Source: Sceloporus undulatus
Taxonomy: Eukaryota; Chordata; Lepidosauria; Squamata; Phrynosomatidae
Reading direction: 5' to 3'
Length of the DNA: 64,000 bases
Assembly (NCBI RefSeq): GCF_019175285.1
Contig: NC_056527.1
Span: 107,173,746 to 107,237,745, forward strand
Shown: positions 58,485-64,000 of the stretch, in pieces
Layout: each line of letters opens with the position of its first letter
How positions within the stretch are numbered: the stretch's first letter is position 1
The notes under the pieces: generated by a model
Told to the model about the DNA's origin: nothing
What the model saw: only the letters and a program-made list of their open reading frames with translations
Database searches by the model: none
Made by a program: the position numbers and the translations under genes

Positions 58485-59285
58485 AAACTTACTCTTCCAT
58501 GTGTCTTTTTTGGGGCACTGCAGAAGCCAGTACTCCTTTCCTCCCACTGTAGTGTCTGAATTCAGTCCCACACCATGGGCTGTCTCTGAAGCCCCCTAGA
58601 TGGTCATTCCATGCTTTGTGGCAAGCAGGCAGGATCTCAGAAGCATTGAGATCTGGCAAATCCTCCTGAGGTCTCAGCACTGTTGTAATCATTTTACATC
58701 TGTCTACAGGTATAGAGCCAGACACTTCTGCAATACAGCCTGCTGCCCACAATGTAATGCTGTCACCTTATGAAGACTAACAGTATAAAAATGAAGTACT
58801 TCAGTAGGTTGTTTGAACATTTATAGTAAACACCCCTCCACCGTGCACAGCCCCTGTAGTTGAAGGGTCAACAGACCACATGAGGTCCTTGTTTATGGTT
58901 TATTCCTATAACTTTCTGATTTTGGTGAACCAGACAAATGGTCAGGCGAAATGGTGGCATTTAACACATAAATTGCTTGTTTCAAAGCAGTCATCTGCCT
59001 TATTCAACTTTGTTTTGTTCAAGCAGGAGCCTGCCATAGGAACACTCACAAAGTGGACCTCATAAGAAAAGCAAAAATGTAACCTGAGCTAGAGATTGGA
59101 AAAGTTAGATCATGCCTTTCAGGATCTCCCTGCAAGCATACACAGTGGCCATTGCTGGTTAGGGGACTGTGAGATTTCTAGTCCAAAAAGGAACACTTCT
59201 TAGTTCTGCCATGTTTTCAACACCCATACATTCAAAATGGAACATACCATCATTTTCAATCTGTGTTGCCCACTCTCCAAATAAA
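56896..59285 (+). other. MAMSTR: MAMSTR 3' untranslated and downstream region
   Basis: Mostly unique-looking sequence with a CA microsatellite (58454-58479). The first plus-strand AATAAA I find after the stop is at 59280-59285, which would give a 2.4-kb 3' untranslated region. Short in-frame repeats near 57320-57420 ('ttggatgcagtcttg' and 'ttggatgccgtcttgg') look like a small internal duplication. Confidence 0.45.
58899..58904 (-). terminator. IZUMO1: Candidate minus-strand poly(A) signal for IZUMO1
   Basis: TTTATT on the plus strand is AATAAA on the minus strand, 682 bases past the IZUMO1 stop. If used, the transcript end would cross the MAMSTR end at about 59300. Confidence 0.35.
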
Positions 59286-59585
59286 CATCATTTCTCGCTC
59301 CCTCAGATATGTTGTTCTGGTTTTTTTTGTTTGTTTTTTTACTCCTTTATGAAACTAACAGGTTTGTTCAAGCAGCATCAGAGGCCTTGTATGGAAAAAA
59401 ATACCCAGTAAGCCTGGCTTCCCGAGAAATTAAACATAATTCTCTCCAGTACAGCCTCAGCAAAGTCTTCATTTAGTACAATATATCCACTGTCTTTATA
59501 CATTAATAAATGAATGAATTAGAAGAGCAAGTATAATATAAGGAGCATTTGACAAATATGAATCTTCTTGAGCATAGACGAAATT

Positions 59586-59685
59586 TCACATTTCTACCAT
59601 CTCTGAAGACTCACTCTCACTCTCTTTATCTTCTTCTTCATCTTCCTCCTCATCTTCCTTGTTCTTACGACGATAATAAAACACG
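59586..59685 (-). CDS. IZUMO1: IZUMO1 cytoplasmic tail exon (stop)
   Basis: VFYYRRKNKEDEEEDEEEDK followed by ESESESSEMVEM and TGA (plus-strand TCA at 59586-59588). Acceptor ttattacag. The basic RRK after the helix fits a cytoplasmic stop-transfer. Confidence 0.8.
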
Positions 59686-62600
59686 CTGTAATAAAAAGAG
59701 GCTGTGAACAGAGGAGAAGATAAACTCTAAAATAACAGATTCCAAATAATTTAGCTTCAGAGAACACTTCCAGTTCTGCCTGGTCTCCCAATGAGACCCT
59801 GTGCATCTGCCCAGTTGTCTTGCAGATGATTCTGGGGAATGTTCTAGGGCAACTTTTTTTGTAGGTCTCTAGTCCTGTCTCCTGGGATTTACTGTTAATT
59901 TGAATGAACAAGTTTATCTATGCAAAGCAATGGGAGGGTTAACATGGGTTGTTGTTGGCTACCCTCGAGTTGGTTTGGACTCATGGCAATATCTCCAAGA
60001 ATCCCTATCCTCCACTGCCTTGTCCAGATCCTGCAAGCCCTTGCCCATAACCCCTATGATTGTGTCTGTGCATCTGGTTTATGGCCTTTTTTCTACCCTC
60101 CACCTTTTCTAGCATTATTGTTTTTTCTAGTGATCTGTGCCTTCTCATTATGTGGCCAAAGTACAATAGCCTCAACTTGATAATCTTATGCGCGGTACAG
60201 ACAGCCCAAATGCGCTGTGCTCCTGGCGATACTAAGGTTAGGGAGCACACACCAACCACACAATCCCTAACCCTGGTACATGTGGAGGGGCACCATGATT
60301 GCATGGCCCTGCTCACACATCGCACTCGTCGGTGATGTCACAGCTGCGAGCATCCAAATGGCACTGCGCAGTTGTGACGTAACCGCACCATCCTACAGTG
60401 CTTTGCTGCGTCACAGCTGTGCGGCAAACAGGAGCTGATTCTAAGTGCTCCTTTTTGCTGCAGTGGTACCGTGCCATTTGGTTGCTGCGGTAATTCTGCG
60501 TAGCAAAGGGGCAGCTCCAGCCTGCCTTTTGCAGGCAGTGTCTACCGGGCCCGAGCTTCCAAGGAGATCCTTGGTCTGATCTGTTCAAGAACCCATTTTG
60601 TTTGTCTTCTTGGCTGTCCGTGGTATCCTAAGTACTCTTCTCCAGCACTATATTTTGGCTAAGTTAATTTGCTTTCTGTCTGCTTCCTTCACTACCCAGC
60701 TCTCGTATCCATACATGGTAACTGGAAATACAGTGGCCTGGACGATTCTGACTTTAGTGCTCAGTTGCATGTCTTTGCTCTTCAGTATCTTTTCCAGCAG
60801 TATTACTTTCACAGCTGCCTTTTCCATTCCTAGGGTTATTATAACCTAGCTATAACTTTGCAGTTCAGCTCATTAAAGAGGGGAATTCAAATCTTGTTCC
60901 TACAAACCTCTACATTTACTGCAGGTCCCTCTGCCTTAGGGTTGCCACGGTTTTGGCGGTACTGGGACGCATTATTCCTAGCCATCTGTCTTGGAACAAT
61001 GCCAAAATGTCCTCCATTTTGAGCATGCCTAAGAAACATGCGTTTATATTAATGCTTTTTAAAATTATTAATTTTTAAAGTTGTTTGCGTGGCCTCCATT
61101 TTAAAAATATGTCCTACATTTGGGGCTAAATTTTGTCCTACATTTTTTAACATTTGTTTGGAGGTTGACAGTTATGGCAACCCTACTCTGCCTGCTTGTT
61201 CTTCATCTCCCTATTCCAATCTGCCTTTAGGGCTACTTACTTTATGGGCTGCTTATTTTTTAGAAGTGAGATTCCTTGGAGGAGGGGATCATTTGGGCAA
61301 GAAAGCAGCAGATGGGGGAAATGTTTAACTTTTATCTGCATCCAATAATCTCTCCTCCAAGCTTTTCCAAACCACATTCCACTAGTTTGCAAAATTGCTT
61401 TTCTACAGTATTTAAAGTGGGGATGAGGAGGCATATATAAAAAACAGGAAAATTGCTAATTCTTCATTTGGGAATGTCCCGCCATCCATCTAGGGTGGAT
61501 GGTTTTGGATACTATGTTGTTTGCAAATTAATGTTTAACAGAAAAGAAGGGTGTGGTTACTCTCATTTTCAGTTATGGGGCTACATGTGTGTACAAACAG
61601 TGAGACTCACAAGCCAGCAACAACCAGGAAAAGCACCCCTCCGGTGCTCCCAATCACTATCCAAGCTGTCCAGTCTTCTTGGGGAGGTGGTGCCCTGGAA
61701 GAAACACCCAAGGCAAGGGAACCTTCCATCATAGTTATATGTGGACGCGTGAACCAAGTGGTCTTCCCAACTGGAGGCAACACTGAAGGCGGGAAGAACA
61801 GAGAGATAGTAGATGTATGAGTACGAACAGAGCTTGTTGGGAAGTTGGGGTTGTTGATTTTTGGACTACAACTCCCAGCATCCATCCCCAAACTACTGTG
61901 GCCACTGGAAATTCTGAGAGCTAGTAACTCTTGCAAGCTTTGGCTAGCAAAGAGGAGTTTAGGGCTCTTGTTTCTGGGATGGAAGAGAACAATTTTTTTT
62001 GTTTAATCTGTGATCTTAATTAATCAGTTAATCAACTAAAAACCTTTTCAAAGCTATTTCACAGACATCCCTCATTAATAGGGCAGCACATTGTTGTTAA
62101 CTTCTACCAAGTTGGCTTCAACATGAATTAATATTATTATTAACCTTTATGTAGAAAGCGCTGTAAATTCACACAGCGTTGTACATACAATCTTTTTAAT
62201 TAGACGGTTCCCTACCCTCAGGCTTACAATCTAAAAAGACACAACACAAAAGAAGAAGGAAGAGGTGACGGGGAAGGGGATGAGGTCCAGCAGTTCTTCT
62301 CTACCTCCGAGGCCTGGACCAAGGGAGATGGACTGGAGGGAGGGCATGGATTCTTAATGGATGGTTAATCTTCCAGGCAGGCCTCTTGGAGCTAGCCTGC
62401 CTCTCTCTCCCTCAAGATGGAGGATGGAGGGCTTTTCTTCTTCCAGGCAGGCCTCTTGGAGCTAGCCTGCCTCTCTCTTCCTCAAGATGGAGGATGAAGG
62501 GCTTTTCTTCTTCCAGGCAGGCCTCTTGGAGCTAGCCTGCCTCTCTCTCCCTCAAGATGGAGGATGAAGGGATGAAGACCCTATGAATAAGAGACCCTGC

Positions 62601-63904
62601 CTGGGCCATATCTTCCTGGATTGAGCCAATCCAATTGTCTTCCTTTTTTCCCTACTACTTTCAACTTACTTTACTGAGCATTATTGTCTTTTTCAGTGAG
62701 TTGTGTCATCTCATGCTGTATCCAAAGCCTCATAAGGGACTACACATATAAATAAATAAATAAATAAATATGCAAGTTTTGCTGTTGGTGAGCACCCTAT
62801 TAGGCATTCTACCTTAACCCTCAGATCACAGATATATATACATATGTCGAAAAACCCGTGGCAACATTTCAGCAATGAGTGGCTTAGCCATGCCCTTTGC
62901 TGCCATGCTCCACAGTCAGTGTTCAATTCAGTATGTGCAAGAAGGGGCTCTATACGCAAATTTATGTGCACTTGCAGAGCCCCTCCATACAAGAAAAGAA
63001 TTGTGATCATTCCTTTGGGGGAGGAGAATCCAAACAACACATGTCCCTACAGCTTCCCTTCACATGCAGAGTGAGCATGGCTGTCCATATCTGGGCTGGG
63101 GCTATCTCCTACAGATCTGTGACCACTACTCTGCCGTTAATTCTTTCAATGCATGATGATGGGTTATTGTCTGAACCTCCCCAGCTGAGTCAGTCTATAG
63201 TCTACAGTACTAGGCTCCACTTAGTCTAGTACTGTCTACTCCAGGCCTCTTTCAACCTGGTGTCTGGCGTGAACAATAACAGATGCACATGTGTCCCTCA
63301 AAACCTCTTTGATCTGATTATGTATCATGATTTAAAAAAACAACAGAGAGTGGGAATTTTAAAAATGCAGCTATTGCTGGGATAACAAAATTCAGGATAA
63401 AAAAAAGGTCCTTTGGATATCTAAAAAACCCCAAGAACTACAAATACTGCAACCTCCAGCAATATTTGCCCTGCCTGTTAGCTCCCTAAATCTTCATCCA
63501 CTTTCATATGTATAATAGTTTTAAAGAAAAAAAATACTGCTTTCTTTGTTTTTGGATCAAAGATGGGGAATGTGTGGCCTTCCAGATGTTGTTGGTCTGC
63601 AACATCCTTGATCTGGTAATCCCCCACCCCTGCTGTAGATGGTTCATCTAGATGTTGTAACTCCTGGCTTCCATCTTGGAAAAGGCCTTCCTCCCCCCGC
63701 TCCATGTGAAAGTGATAGGGGAAGCATCCTCAGCCCACGGTCACTTCACTCACCTACTACATGGAATTCAAGTCGGCTGGCAGGATCTCCCTCCGGATCC
63801 AGCATTTCACACCGATATCTGCCTGTGTCATTGCTGTTTGCCTCTTTCTTCACCAGAAAGGAATCTTTGCCAGTTGTCATCACCTGCTGTTTGCCATTCA
63901 CCAC
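59586..63904 (-). CDS. IZUMO1: IZUMO1, C-terminal three exons (partial; 5' part beyond right edge)
   Basis: Sperm surface protein that binds JUNO (IZUMO1R) on the egg (known of the family). Exons in transcript order: 63754-63904, 61611-61782, 59586-59685; GT-AG, phases 1 and 2 agree. The first gives the end of an Ig domain, with GKDSFLVKKE and DTGRYRCEM (the D-G-Y-C signature of strand F) and LEFHVVVLP, matching human DAGSYRCEL and FHVTVLP. The second gives a linker and a single membrane helix (WIVIGSTGGVLFLVVAGF). The third gives VFYYRRKNK, then an acidic and Ser-rich tail ending SSEMVEM before the stop. The naming rests on Ig and linker similarity plus linkage to RASIP1. Another Ig-type single-pass protein is possible. 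The N-terminal Izumo four-helix region cannot be checked here. Confidence 0.78.
59950..60870 (-). mobile_element. Bov-B/RTE-like LINE fragment, interrupted
   Basis: The minus strand shows decayed RT C-terminal words: LLEKILKSKDMQLSTKVRIV, QATVFPVTMYGYESW, and further on LLYFGHIMRR, SLEKTIMLEKVEGRKK. A different repeat splits it at about 60188-60553. It lies in the last IZUMO1 intron. Bov-B is the usual helper whose tail the Sauria SINEs share. Confidence 0.75.
60188..60553. mobile_element. MITE inserted in the Bov-B-like LINE
   Basis: The ends 'gcgcggtacagacagccc' and 'ggcagtgtctaccgggccc' are imperfect inverted repeats. The inside is CG-rich ('tgcgtcacagctgtgcgg'), unlike its surroundings. 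Target duplication not clear. Confidence 0.6.
61611..61782 (-). CDS. IZUMO1: IZUMO1 linker and transmembrane exon
   Basis: 172 bp: LPPVGKTTWFTRP, a variable stalk, EDWTAWIVIGSTGGVLFLVV. Acceptor cgccttcag, donor gtgagt, phase 2 exit. Confidence 0.8.
61851..61925. repeat. Short foldback element
   Basis: 'ttggactacaactcccagca' facing 'gaaattctgagagctagtaa'. The left arm gives the best THAP11/ZNF143-type match in the window (61865-61877, followed by GCATCC). Confidence 0.6.
62130..62370. repeat. Dispersed repeat ('gcgctgtaaattcacacagc')
   Basis: Contains 'cctcaggcttacaatctaaa' and 'gggatgaggtccagcag', which I recognise as a common lizard dispersed repeat without knowing its class. It leads directly into the 70-bp tandem array. 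Confidence 0.4.
62371..62580. repeat. Three-copy 70-bp tandem array
   Basis: The unit starts 'ttccaggcaggcctcttgga' at 62371, 62441 and 62511. The copies differ at only a few positions. In an IZUMO1 intron. Confidence 0.9.
63754..63904 (-). CDS. IZUMO1: IZUMO1 Ig-domain exon
   Basis: Fifty codons plus one base, VVNGKQQVMTTGKDSF to LEFHVV. Acceptor tttcctcag on the minus strand, donor gtgagt. NDT near the F-strand is a possible N-glycosylation site. Confidence 0.8.
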
Positions 63905-63959
63905 CTGAGGAAAGGATAAGGTTGAAATGGAACAACGCTGTCCAGGAAGAACTTGTTCC

Positions 63960-64000
63960 TTGTGTTGTTGCTGTGTGCCTTCAAGTGGTTTTTGACTTAT
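63960..64000 (-). repeat. SINE tail cut by the window edge
   Basis: 'tgttgttgctgtgtgccttc' followed by 'aagtggtttttgacttat' is the reversed Sauria-type tail. Confidence 0.65.

Noticed and set aside
59594-59911. 105-codon minus-strand frame over the last IZUMO1 exon
   Set aside because: It is a different frame from the spliced one. The exon joined from 61611 in phase 2 gives the RRK-plus-acidic tail and stops at 59586.
60598-60849. Plus-strand frame with hydrophobic stretches
   Set aside because: It is the antisense of the Bov-B-like reverse-transcriptase end; the membrane-like look is an artefact.
1-64000. Retrovirus-like, CRISPR or bacterial-type system
   Set aside because: No LTR pairs, gag/pol/env-type words, regularly spaced repeats or operon-like frames were seen on either strand.

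Overview
The window reads as nuclear DNA of a squamate reptile, most likely an iguanian lizard. It has multi-exon vertebrate genes with GT-AG introns. It also carries many tRNA-headed SINEs ending in CAACAA tails (Sauria-SINE type), 5S-headed SINEs, a Bov-B-like LINE piece, L2/CR1-like LINE ends and a large load of small DNA transposons. There are no bacterial-type genes, no CRISPR array and no retrovirus-like element that I could recognise. Ten Ns at 8691-8700 mark an assembly gap inside an AAT repeat.

Layout. 1-6219 is non-coding and repeat-bearing. RASIP1 (+, 6220-21088) can be assembled completely: 11 coding exons, 931 codons, every splice phase consistent, with RA, FHA-like and DIL regions. 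21.5-27.9 kb is intergenic and full of SINEs and foldback elements. A CpG-rich block at about 27.92-28.45 kb ends in a good splice donor and is the probable promoter and 5' exon of the next gene. MAMSTR (+, start codon 30743, stop 56893-56895) can also be assembled completely: 13 coding exons, 711 codons. It sits beside RASIP1 as in mammals but has the full myocardin/MRTF layout: MEF2 motif, degenerate RPEL1, intact RPEL3, basic and Q-rich SRF-binding region, SAP, leucine-rich helix and C-terminal activation-type segment. On the minus strand, tail to tail with MAMSTR, are the last three exons of a gene that fits IZUMO1 (59586-63904): half an Ig domain, a transmembrane helix and a very acidic tail. 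The rest of it lies beyond the right edge.

How the genes relate. RASIP1 is a Rap1 effector of endothelial junctions and lumen formation, MAMSTR is a muscle transcriptional coactivator, and IZUMO1 is the sperm ligand for egg JUNO. They share a neighbourhood, not a pathway. As I recall the human order (IZUMO1, RASIP1, MAMSTR in one direction), the arrangement here differs by a single inversion of the RASIP1-MAMSTR pair.

The main point of interest is the MRTF-like MAMSTR, since the mammalian protein is described as short and unable to use SRF. Second are the foldback elements, which carry nine exact matches to the THAP11/ZNF143-type motif, and the inverted transposon pair that brackets the MAMSTR start-codon exon. 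All gene names come from recalled protein sequences and locus order; no search was run.
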